Source of the DNA: Ectocarpus siliculosus
Lineage: Eukaryota > Sar > Phaeophyceae > Ectocarpales > Ectocarpaceae
Length of the DNA: 14,996 nucleotides
NCBI GenBank assembly: GCA_000310025.1
Contig: FN648976.1
Coordinates: 1,783 to 16,778 of the forward strand
Direction: 5' to 3'
Part shown: piece after piece, positions 1 to 8,230 of the stretch
Layout of the letters: every line of letters begins with the position of its first letter
How positions within the stretch are numbered: position 1 is the stretch's first letter
Notes under the pieces: model-generated
What the model was told of the DNA's origin: nothing
Seen by the model: only the letters and a program-made list of their open reading frames with translations
The model's database searches: none
Program-made: the position numbers and the translations under genes

Positions 1-37
1 CATGAGATCACGGCATGTTGGCGATAAATTTTGTTTT

Positions 38-117
38 GTTATCTCACGAGACCCCATGGTGTCCCATGGGGCACCACGAGACACCATAATGATTCTCATG
101 GGCGCCCATGAGATAAC
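38..117. repeat. Representative 80 bp foldback block of the satellite unit
   Basis: This is the first complete folded block in the window. The terminal 8-mers GTTATCTC and GAGATAAC are reverse complements, and at least three further self-complementary pairs lie between them. The block therefore resembles a tiny terminal-inverted-repeat element that has been amplified in tandem. Nothing in it encodes a protein. Confidence 0.8.
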
Positions 118-1644
118 AGCATGGTGGCGAAAACTTTTTTTTTTGTTATCTCACGAGACCCCATGGTGTCCCATGGGGCACCACGAGACACCATCATGAT
201 TCTCATGGGCGCCCATGAGATAACGGCATGGTGGCGAATTTTTTTTGTTATCTCACCAGACCCCATGGTGTCCCATTGGGCACCACGAGACACCATACTG
301 ATTCTCATGGGCGCCCATGAGATCACGGCATGTTGGCGATAAGTTTTGTTTTGTTATCTCACGAGACCCCATGGTGTCCCATGGGGCACCACGAGACACC
401 ATATTGATTCTCATGGGCGCCCATGAGATAACGGCATGTTGGCGATAATTTTTTTTTTTTATTTCACGAGACCCCATGGTGTCCCATGGGGCACCACGAG
501 ACACCATATTGATTCTCATGGGCGCCCATGAAATAACGGCATTTTGGCGGTAATTTATGTTTGTTTTCTTATTTCATGAGACCCCATGGTGTCCCATGGG
601 GCACCACGAGACACCATATTGATTCTCATGGGCGCCCATGAGATAACGGCATTTTGGCTGTAATTTTTTTGTTTTCTTATCTCACGAGACCCCATGGTGT
701 CCCATGGGGCACCACGAGACACCATATTGAATTCTCATGGGCACCCATGAGATCACGGCATGGTGGTGAATTTTTTTGTTTTGTTATCTCACGAGACCCC
801 ATGGTGTCCCATGGGGCACCACGAGACACCATACTGATTCTCATTGGCCCCCATGAGATAACGGCATGTTGGCGATATATTGTGTTTTGTTATCTCACGA
901 GACCCCATGGTGTCCCATGGGGCACCACGAGACACCATATTGATTCTCATGGGCGCCCATGAGATCACGGCATGTTGGCGATAAGTTTTTTTCGTTATCT
1001 CACGAGACCCCATGGTGTCTCATGGGGCACCACGAGAGACCACATTGATTCTCATGGGCGCCCATGAGATAACAGCATGGTGGCGGTATTTTTTTTTTGT
1101 TATCTCACGAGATCCCATGGTGTCCCATGGGGCACCACGAGACCCCATATTGATTCTCATGGGCGCCCCATGAGATAACAGCATGGTGCCGATAATTATT
1201 TTTTTGTTATCTCACGAGACCCCATGGTGTCCCATGGGGCACCACGAGACACCATATTGATTCTCATGGGCGCACATGAGATAACGGCATTTTGGCGGTA
1301 ATTTGTTTGTTTTCTTATCTCATGGGACCCCATGGTGTCCCATGGGGCACCACGAGACACCATATTGATTCTCATGGGCGCCCATGAGATAACGGCATTT
1401 TGGCTGTAATTTTATTGTTTTCTTATCTCACGAGACCCCATGGTGTCCCATGGGGCACCACGAGACACCATATTGATTCTCATGGGCGCCCATGAGATAA
1501 CGGCATGGTGGCGATATTGTTTTTTTTGTTATCTCACGAGACCCCATGGTGTCCCATGGGGCACCACGAGACACCATATTGATTCTCATGGGCGCCCATG
1601 AGATAACGGCATGGTGGCGATAAGTTTTCGACGGCATCTCACGG

Positions 1645-1730
1645 GCCCCATGGGGCACCATGACATCCCATGGGCTGTTATGGGCCACGCCGTGACGCCC
1701 ATGGTCCACCATGATCACAAAAGAATCGTC
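1645..1730. repeat. Decayed edge copy of the satellite
   Basis: The last recognisable unit has lost the regular order but stays rich in CATGG-type palindromes, including the perfect 12 bp palindrome GCCCCATGGGGC at 1645-1656 and CCCATGGG at 1668-1675. This is typical of an array edge, where unequal exchange homogenises poorly. Confidence 0.6.
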
Positions 1731-2000
1731 TTATTGGTGCACCATGGTTGTTAGGATGCGGTAAGATAAGCGCCTGTGGACGGCGACGTCTGTTAAGACA
1801 AGTTTGAGAATAAAATGCATGAGCACTGCTTGTAAATCTGTAAATAAATGTGTCTATCGCACTTAATTTCCTCCGAGTCTAAGACCATTTCCTACACACC
1901 TGATTTCCGGGATCGCATTATTCCGGCTGGAAAAAGGTCCGGCCGTTTTACAGTGTACCGTGACCCGAATTTCCGAGGCGGACTCTTGGGGGGTGTACAA
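1731..2000. other. Spacer between satellite and foldback; AATAAA-like signals
   Basis: No convincing reading frame is present. AATAAA occurs at 1809-1814 and 1843-1848 in a locally AT-rich stretch with TGTAAA motifs. That could be a 3' end signal of a + strand transcript coming from the left, but no gene lies there in the window. The hexamers may be chance. Confidence 0.35.
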
Positions 2001-2840
2001 CAACCTTGACCACATTTTCATCGAGTGCGACCGGAGTTCTTGACGTGCCGCTAACTTAAAGGGCTCCCATCAACCCTTCGCTGGAGGACTTTCTATTCTG
2101 CACGCTGGCTGTTGATGGTCGCTCGGCACGCGTCCCTAAAAAAGAACGTATCGCATGACACCAAGCATGGAGAGGCCGCAACAGGCCAAACCGCCACGTG
2201 ACAGGAAAACGAGCCGCTTTTTGTCAGGGAGGGGAGGACACCTCGACCGATTCCTCGCTCCCTAGGCCACCGATCAAAACCAGACTGGTCCGGGCGTGCT
2301 CTCTGTTCCTTGGTCTCTCCCGGAGTAGATTGTATCGGGTGCTTATTAATCCAATCATTGGAAATCGTCGTCTGCGTGTGCACAAGCTGTCTGTAGAATT
2401 TTGTTTCCAGGCAGCAAGCAGTGTATTCTCAATTTTTCACAGTTCGCAAAAGCAACGGGCACCACGCGCATGCTTATCCCCGTCGATGGAGAGTACACGC
2501 TGCCCACAAAATATACTCCGGTAGAGACCAAGGAACAGAGAGCACGCCCGGACCGGCCCGGTTTCGATCGGTAGCCTAGGGAGCGAGGAATCGGTTGCGG
2601 TGTCCTCCCCTCCCTGACAAAAAGCGGCTCTTTTTCCTGTCACGTGGCGGTTTGGCCTGTTGCGGCCTCTCCATGCTTGGTGTCATGCGATACGTTCTTT
2701 TTTAGGGACGCGTGCCGAGCGACCATCAACAGCCAGCGTGCAGAATAGAAAGTCCTTCAGCGAAGGGTTGATGGGAGCGCTTTAAGTTAGCGGCACGTCA
2801 AGAACTCCGCTCGCACTCGATGAAAATGTGGTCAGGGTTG
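2001..2840. repeat. Large foldback: 328 bp inverted arms, 184 bp loop
   Basis: The left arm (2001-2328) and the reverse complement of the right arm (2513-2840) align without a single gap, with about 13-14 mismatches, so identity is about 96%. The arms begin CAACC and end GGTTG, and similarity stops sharply outside 2001 and 2840. The loop (2329-2512) shares no obvious similarity with the arms and contains the short palindrome CCAATCATTGG at 2351-2361. Each arm contains a matching short open frame (from 2198 on + and from 2643 on -) beginning MTGKRAAFCQGGED; these mirror the duplication and are not independent gene evidence. Candidates are a non-autonomous foldback-type transposon or a locally generated inverted duplication. 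No transposase is present. A clean target-site duplication is not evident; a 4-base ACAA lies at 1997-2000 and at 2842-2845. Confidence 0.9.
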
Positions 2841-2909
2841 CACAAAATGCCGAAATTGGAAAGTGCTGTTTCTCGCGAAAGGAAGTCAGGTGTACGGAAT
2901 CAGCAGCCT

Positions 2910-3115
2910 ACCACAAGAACAAGACCAATCGACAGATAAATCAGACTTTGGTTTAAAGAACGGACTTCGATCGAAGAACGGTCCGGAGCCGTCACCGCAT
3001 TTCAATTCCGAGAAAACAACGGCAAGACAAGCAAGCAACACGGATGGCATTATCTGGGAACACCTCACGTACAAGCGCCCGAAAAACCTCCAACTCTCCG
3101 TCGCTTCTGGCGCAG
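2910..3115 (+). CDS. Candidate exon of an unknown gene, ends at GTAAGC donor
   Basis: A + strand frame is open from about 2866 to 3216, where it meets TAG (3217-3219). The most protein-like part lies between an acceptor-like AATCAGCAG (ending about 2909) and the donor-like GCAG|GTAAGC at 3116. A CTGAC branch-like motif at 3131-3135 and CAG at 3167 would give a 52 bp intron. Other acceptors at 3191 and 3219 are possible, and they lead to short C-terminal tails. Downstream of the TAG the same frame continues open to 3442. I recognise no domain: the segment is hydrophilic and rich in S, K, N and Q. On the opposite strand a 139-codon ATG frame (2886-3305) overlaps fully, so the strand itself is uncertain. 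No start codon or promoter was identified. Confidence 0.25.
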
Positions 3116-3442
3116 GTAAGCCGTTAGTCCCTGACATTGGCGCGTACATTCTGCTGGTACCTGGCAGGCAGGGACGTTGCCGTATCTTTAGGGTGTGTAG
3201 CAGCACGGTGCCCCCATAGGACCAAACCGAAATCCTTTCGTCGTCGGAGAGAGAACGAGCCCTTTCGGTGACACACAACGACACGCGCCGGAATGCTTGT
3301 GACATCCTACCTGGTGTAGACGTTGGAGGCTATCCCTCGCCTCCTCACACATGCCCGAAACCACTCACATACATACGCAGCACGTTGTTAGTGGATAGAC
3401 GGACAGGCAGCAGCAGTAGGGATGGAAGAGAACAGGACGAAT

Positions 3443-3840
3443 GATACAAAGGCGCGACAGATGTAGTGGTCAAAGAATAAGACGTAAAAATCTGCACGAA
3501 GGCGAGGTGGGTACTCTAGGGTCCATAGGTTGGTGGGTGACGTACAGCAGTGCTGCTGTACTGCTGTACATGTGAACGCCCCCAGCAGCAACACGCACCC
3601 GCCCGTGTAACTTGTGACCCTGCCGGTACCCTCTCTCTAGATATGTGTATGGCGGTGTACATATCCAGCTTTGTTATTCCCGTGTGCACTGAGGTTCTTG
3701 CTGCTGCTGCTCTCTCAACAACAGCGAGCACACGCGGACAAGCGTGACCTTGAAGCGCAGGTAGTAGCTGACCTCCGACAGGGGGAGTCGAGAGCTCCCC
3801 AAACGTGTAGTGGTAAAATCGTTGCGAGGAGAGTAGTATA
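3443..3840. other. CTG/TAC-rich stretch with small hairpins, no clear gene
   Basis: Short CTG/CAG-rich clusters and palindromes dominate. A perfect 9 bp stem, GTACAGCAG-TG-CTGCTGTAC, lies at 3542-3561. An imperfect palindrome around ATATGTGTA...TGTACATAT is at about 3640-3665. CGTGTGC near 3680 faces GCACACG near 3730. A 189-codon minus-strand ATG frame (3516-4085) spans the region, but its translation reads like the complement of these CTG/TAC hairpins and conflicts with better spliced readings on +. I do not call it a gene. Confidence 0.4.
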
Positions 3841-3925
3841 GGAAAGAAGTTTGCACGGGGAGGATCCTCTCCCCATCCCTCTCCACGCTCGACAGCGTGA
3901 GTATGTTTGTGTGTTTTTTCGTTAG

Positions 3926-4513
3926 TGTAAGAGCGTGTGACAGCAGACTCGTACACCACACCGCTCCAAAGATAGAGGCATGCGATGCATGCATTGAAAC
4001 AGGCGGCACCCCTCCGCAAGGGTGATGGAACATAACCTAGATGCACCTCCTCGATCAACCACCACGGACAGGTTAGAAAAGTCATGGCCAGGTGACGAAA
4101 GCCTGTGCGTAACCGCGATCATCTACAAACGGAAACCACGATGTCTACAGCTCATGCTGTTGGAGGAGTGGGGAGATGACACAAGCGCTTCGACGGGCAA
4201 GCCAGGTATGGTGTTTATCTCCCACAGCTGCAATTGCAATTCATTCTGCAACGTGGGTCTGCTTAATTAACGTATACTATGCTGTAGCAAGACACGAACA
4301 GTGAATGTGCACGCGATAATAAGCGTAAGCGGTGGCACCGGCAGAGCTCGAAGTATTTTAGATGCTCTACATACCAAGCTCTCCCGCGACATCGCTCCTC
4401 CGACGCAATGGAACTCTCTTCTTTTCATTTGGGGGGGGGGGAGGGGGACGACTCGAGCGGGAAGAGCGAGGTGCACGAGAACAACTCAACTTATGCCTTC
4501 ACTAGTTAAATGA
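3926..4513 (+). CDS. Candidate multi-exon gene, unknown product
   Basis: Three open segments join in phase: 3926-4021, 4072-4205 and 4302-4513 (stop TGA 4511-4513). The first follows a very good acceptor, a T-run ending TTCGTTAG at 3925. Proposed introns are 4022-4071 (GTGATG...GGACAG, 50 bp) and 4206-4301 (GTATGG...GAACAG, 96 bp). The second and third segments read as ordinary mixed-composition protein, for example LLEEWGDDTSAS before the last junction and ILDALHTKLSRDIAPP after it. A simpler alternative is an unspliced start at ATG 4025, with G at -3 and +4. Odd point: the last segment runs through an 11-base G tract (4431-4441), where a one-base change switches the C-terminus. A GTGAGT at 3897 only 29 bp before the 3925 acceptor could mark a tiny intron and extend the gene upstream. 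No family is recognised, and splice choice is by eye. Confidence 0.27.
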
Positions 4514-5308
4514 TAGGACCGGCAGTAGTAGCGTTGGAGTGTTGTGTGAGCCCACCCGTACCTCCTTTCACCATCACCGTGTGTATACTCGTGTACATGG
4601 GGAAGGGAACATAAACGGTGTGAGGGTGCTTCGCTGGGCTTCCGCCCTCGCTGCTTCCGCCCTCCGCTGTTGCCCTGCCCCCCCCCCCCCGGCATGATAT
4701 GCGTGTATGATACGTCTGCATATCATTTTGTAGGGCAATTCGGGAGTTGTTCCGGAAGAACTAATCATAGGAGTAGAGATTTGTAGATGTCCGTTTACCC
4801 ACCAATCACATGTCGAAAACGTACTTATGTACTGCTGTAGGACATCATGTAGGAGGGAGGTACTGTAGCTGATTGTCTGACGGTCACGCTGGCGATAGGG
4901 TGTGGCGGGCGACAGACTTACAGCACAGACTTACAGCACAGCAGTGCATGAGACCGCTGTTCGGACAAAGGGCAGCCAAAGGCATGCGTTGTAGTAGGCG
5001 TCGGGTTCGACTGTCATGGGCGGTTGCCTTCTGGCGGCACCACAACAAGCAAACGAGGCGACACAGCAGTTGAACGTGCTGCTGCTGTAGTCTGCAGTTT
5101 GGTCTTCGAGCTTGCCACACAGATGTAGTCCCTCCTCAAACAGAGACAGCAAGACGCACACACTGCCGTAGGCCAAGGGCGGCTAAGTACCCACATACGA
5201 GGCGTCGGGGTCTGTTATTGTAGCCCGTTGCCGTTGCTACTAGCTTAAGCTAGGGGGGCACGTGTTGCACATTATCACAACACCAGGGAAGCAGCTGGTT
5301 AATCAAAG
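4514..5308. other. Spacer with 13-base C run and a short tandem duplication
   Basis: No convincing exon chain was found. A 13-base C run lies at 4678-4690. A 13 bp tandem duplication, ACAGACTTACAGC, occupies 4912-4924 and 4925-4937 and is followed by a partial third copy. Overlapping 60-80 codon frames on both strands (4873-5196) are of a length expected by chance. Confidence 0.4.
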
Positions 5309-5763
5309 ATGGATGATAGGTTCGTCCACACCAAACAAAACTTGAACTCGTCCCCGGGCTGCCCCGCAGCAGTCAGTCCTGCGTCCACGGGAGACTGTTG
5401 TGGACGGGTGATGTGTGAGCCCATGCAGTGGCAGTGGTGGCCTCTGTCTGGGGTTCCTTCCATAGTTATCTACGTCTCCTCAACTCTCTCTCTACCCCGC
5501 TTACTTTTAGCGCTTCGCGGGAATTATGTCAAAAGTATTGTTTGGAAGCGGCGAGACCCTTCCATGTTCATATGGATGTTTACGATCATTCGAGGCAGCG
5601 TAATATCGCTGTGTGCCTCACCCCAGGGAGGTTATACATGCCTAGCGCTACGATGAGGCCCACACACTTTGTCGGTCCGCTTGCGTTTGAGGATGTAAAT
5701 GTATGGGGTGTAATTTTATCGACGGCGTTAGAGGTTCGAGAGTGTATACGGAGCGCAACATGA
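5309..5763 (+). CDS. Candidate two-exon gene, ~133 aa, unknown product
   Basis: ATG at 5309 opens a frame. A 53 bp segment, 5413-5465, starts GTGTGA and ends in a pyrimidine-rich acceptor (TTCCTTCCATAG). Removing it joins 5309-5412 to 5466-5763 in phase, ending at TGA 5761-5763: 402 nt, about 133 residues. The second exon looks like a globular protein, mixed hydrophobic and charged, with short runs such as HVHMDVYDHSRQRN and FVGPLAFEDVNVW. I recognise no domain, signal peptide or membrane segment. An alternative donor at 5320 (AG|GTTCGT) gives the same phase and would remove most of exon 1. Without splicing the ATG frame runs to 5656 as a 115-residue ORF. No branch-point motif stands out in the 53 bp segment, which lowers confidence. 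Confidence 0.3.
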
Positions 5764-5962
5764 CCGACCGTGTTAGAGGGTTTAAATCGCACCATGAACC
5801 AAAACTGTACACGTGTGACTGGGTGTCAGCGTTTCTGTAAGCTCGATGAGGGTTTGTCCTGTGTACTCCTGTGTAGTCCCACATGATCGCCCTGCTTCGG
5901 GCTGATGTTTTTTACCATGCGGCCACTCCTTGCCCTTCGTCTATTCTAATCATTCTGCCACA

Positions 5963-6229
5963 ATGTCTTTCGGCCAGCTTCATGGCCAGGGCTGGCGTCG
6001 CTTTGGCCGCCGCTTCGAACTGGGGTTGGGGGATACACTTGGAAAGAGGCTACGCGAAATCTTTGAGCCCGCGTCTGCGGGAAGCGTCTGGGCGAGGTGC
6101 GAGATTGAAGACCGTTTCCCAGTTCAAGGAAGGCTGGATCACGCTTGTTGCAGGAGTACACTAGTCTCGTATTTTGGGGTTGCAGAATTAGGCGATGCAT
6201 TTACTGGCAATCTCTGCACGGGGGTTTGA
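5963..6229 (+). CDS. Small candidate ORF, 88 aa, unknown
   Basis: ATG 5963 sits in a fair eukaryotic start context (ACAATGT, A at -3), with an in-frame stop upstream at 5903, and runs to TGA 6227-6229. The N-terminal third is basic and could form an amphipathic helix (GWRRFGRRFEL, then GKRLREIFEP). The middle is mixed and contains two adjacent cysteines. There is no hydrophobic membrane stretch. A second + frame (5883-6164) overlaps it and ends earlier. The length is within chance expectation for this window; the start context and composition are the only support. Confidence 0.22.
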   Translation: MSFGQLHGQGWRRFGRRFELGLGDTLGKRLREIFEPASAGSVWARCEIEDRFPVQGRLDHACCRSTLVSYFGVAELGDAFTGNLCTGV

Positions 6230-7186
6230 AGGGCGGAAGCAAGGACGACCCCTGCTCCGCGTGCGAGGTTGAAGTAGGGACGCATCGGAAAAAATAGTGG
6301 TTTAAGCATTGGTGTGGCAGAAGGGTTAGTGATTGACTTTGGTAGCGCCCTCGTGCTTTTTATCGTCGGAACGGGTTCTGTCGTAAGCGGCGGCATTCTG
6401 TTGAAGGTCGACAGGGAGCGATGAAGACAAATTAAAGGCACGTTGTTCGTGTTAGGGTGACGGCTACTTTTGATGACGTAACTGGAGGTCGTGTGAGGAA
6501 AGTAGGTGTCTGAAAAATTGGCGGTGGTTTTTTGCGAACAGCATCCGTAGGTCCACACTTCGTGCACGTTTAGGCGCGTGCTCGTTTTCCACTCCTCCCG
6601 TACTTAGTTGTACGCCCCCCCCCAATCTTCTTCCGTGGGAACATTTCCTCCCCAAGTACGATAAAGTCCATATTTTTGTTCTTGGTTTGAGGTTATCGAT
6701 GGGAATCGATGGTTCAAACCTTGGCGTTTGAGATTGCGAAGAACACATGCATCATTAAGCGATGCGTTGACGAATGCTGGCCGCAGAAGGATGCTGGACG
6801 ATGAGTTCCCTAAATAGCGTTCGCCGTGGAGAAGCCGGACGCCGCCCGTCCATATGCGTGGTGCTTTTTCCGCTTCGATCCTTTTTCAACGCGGCACTTT
6901 GATGTTGCCCAAGAAGCATGTGTCTGCCGTCTACCATTCATTGTATTCACGGTCTACCTTCCACCACGGTGAGGGAAAGGCTGCCCCCCCTAGACTATAG
7001 TCTTTGAGATACTCAAGCAAATAAATCAAACCCCTCCGCAGCAGGTGAAGATACACTTCCTATGCGTTCGACTCAGCTCGCACACCGGATCCGGCATGTA
7101 TTACCTGGTGTGTGAAGAAGTAGGGGCGTACCAACCAACCCCATTACCCAAAGTGAGACTATTTACAAGACGGACATGTTTCGCCC
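6230..7186. other. Spacer; C9 run and a hairpin; no + strand exon recognised
   Basis: No + strand frame of note is present. On the minus strand a frame is open across 6139-6567, but its first in-frame ATG leaves only about 85 codons; that is too weak to call. A 9-base C run is at 6615-6623. The stretch just upstream of 7187 would be the promoter and leader of the predicted gene at 7187-8185. I see no clear TATA box there. Confidence 0.35.
6684..6720. repeat. Two-part hairpin GGTTTGA...TTCAAACC with ATCGAT pair
   Basis: GGTTTGA (6684-6690) pairs with TCAAACC (6714-6720), and ATCGAT (6695-6700) pairs with ATCGAT (6705-6710) around a GGGA loop. The 37 bp structure is isolated and not followed by a T run. 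GGTTCAAACC superficially resembles a tRNA T-loop, but no acceptor, D or anticodon stems fit. Confidence 0.45.
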
Positions 7187-8185
7187 ATGGCTGGTGTCAG
7201 GCTTGATGTGGATGTACAACATAAAACCCTGGCTGATTCCATGTCTGTTCCACCTTCTGCATGTGGTCCTCCTGCTGTTGCTGGTGTTTGCCCGGCTGCG
7301 GCGACGCAGGGACCGCAGGCCTGGCGTTCGAATGCGTGGCTTACTTATGAGGAGATCCTTACCGCACACTATATCACGTAAGTAAGTGGAGGAGAAGCAG
7401 TTCTAACCGAAGAGGTGCGAAGTGTTGATATTGCTCAAACGACAGTGCTCGGCTAGACGAGGGTTGGGTTGACTGTCTTATTTGGTTTACGTCTTCGCCA
7501 CAGTCGAGCGGTACGGATGCTGCTAGTGTTTCGCCGGTATTTTATAGCCTTGGCTAGACGTTTATTTAGCCGTTGGGCATGGCAAGTTACGCTTAGGGCC
7601 CATGTTGCAGAGAGCCCCCCCCCTGACCTAACTGAAGTCACTATTGGACAACCAGTTTCCGTTCTCGTAGTTCTATCGAGTGTTTGGGGCTACTTACTCG
7701 CCCAACACACGGACCCGACGTACGGCGAGTGACTGAAAAGATGCTGATGCTGATGCCGATGTCGTTCCCGTCAGGTTAAACAATCCTTTTGCGTGGACGC
7801 CAGGAATCTCGCTTGGATCAGAGGAATCGCTTCAGAAGAAGGTGAGCCCTCTTCTACATTCCCTGTACCGCTTTGCCGTGTTGATGGGTTACTCTTAAAA
7901 ATTCACGTCATTTAGTTATCCGAGCGAAGCGATATTTCCAATATTGCCAGAGGAGACAGTGCAAGGTATGCTCCTTCCAGAAGAAAGAGTTTGTACAGTC
8001 CGTTCGCCTGATATAGCTTGTAGAGAACTGACTTGATTTTACCCCGCAGGGGTCAGCAGATGCACCTTTTGTTTTTCCTTAGGACACAGCGGATTGCAGC
8101 AGATAACACACGCCCGTTGTCAGCACACGCACAGCGGGCGACATCATCTGTTTTGGATGCCGCTGGATTCTCTGTGGTGTCATGA
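7187..8185 (+). CDS. Predicted five-exon gene, ~211 aa, unknown product
   Basis: Five open segments join in phase: 7187-7377, 7504-7728, 7775-7841, 7916-7965 and 8083-8185 (TGA 8183-8185), 636 nt in all. Introns are 126, 46, 74 and 117 bp. Donors are GTAAGT, GTGACT, GTGAGC and GTATGC. Acceptors are CCACAG, GTCAG, TTTAG and TTAG. Branch-like TTGAC (7469-7473) precedes the first acceptor by 30 nt; CTGAC (8028-8032) fits an alternative fourth acceptor at 8049 that adds 33 nt in frame. The first donor lies just before an in-frame stop, as expected of a real exon end. The protein would have an Ala/Pro-rich N-terminus (to about residue 45), a basic amphipathic stretch (65-95), a hydrophobic segment at about 114-130 (PVSVLVVLSSVWGYLLAQ) that could cross a membrane, and a hydrophilic tail. 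I recognise no family. The start ATG has G at +4 but a poor -3; an overlapping ATG at 7176 is in another frame that does not splice into exon 2. The gene may continue into the segments at 8637-9160. Confidence 0.42.
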
Positions 8186-8230
8186 GGCTATGTATTGCTG
8201 TCGCGCATGTATTTTTTCGACCGCCGAGCT

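Larger units (their letters stand above)
1..1730. repeat. Tandem satellite array, ~106 bp unit, nested palindromes
   Basis: Fifteen copies of a unit containing CCCCATGGTGTC (or a one-base variant) start at 52, 159, 261, 367, 472, 582, 690, 797, 903, 1008, 1113, 1220, 1328, 1436 and 1542. Spacing is 102-110 bp, mean about 106. A sixteenth, strongly decayed copy begins near 1645. The array runs off the left edge of the window. Each unit has an outer stem GTTATCTC...GAGATAAC (38-45 with 110-117 in copy 1), an inner hairpin CCCCATGG-TGTC-CCATGGGG, a pair ATGGTGTC...GACACCAT, and a perfect 18 bp palindrome CTCATGGGCGCCCATGAG (95-112). About 26 bp of T-rich spacer separates the folded blocks. Unit length is usually not a multiple of 3, so the repeated peptide-like frames on both strands break and are not genes. 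This is satellite DNA; a role is unknown. Confidence 0.95.

Noticed and set aside
1-1718. Repetitive protein encoded by the satellite
   Set aside because: Repeated peptide-like frames appear on both strands, but unit lengths of 102-110 bp break the frame every few units, so the pattern comes from the DNA repeat.
1-1730. CRISPR array
   Set aside because: The repeated block is longer than the linker, the linkers are similar T-rich sequences and not unique spacers, and no cas-like frame is present.
2093-2643. Paired small genes in the foldback arms
   Set aside because: The matching frames simply reflect the inverted duplication. They are short and show no start or splice support.
2886-3305. 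139-codon minus-strand gene
   Set aside because: The length is near the chance maximum, and it lies opposite a + segment with a better donor and branch motif. The strand is undecided.
3516-4085. 189-codon minus-strand gene
   Set aside because: Its translation is largely the complement of CTG/TAC-rich hairpins, it resembles no family, and it overlaps better spliced + readings. It remains possible.
6684-6720. tRNA gene suggested by GGTTCAAACC
   Set aside because: No cloverleaf can be drawn; the bases pair instead in a simple hairpin.
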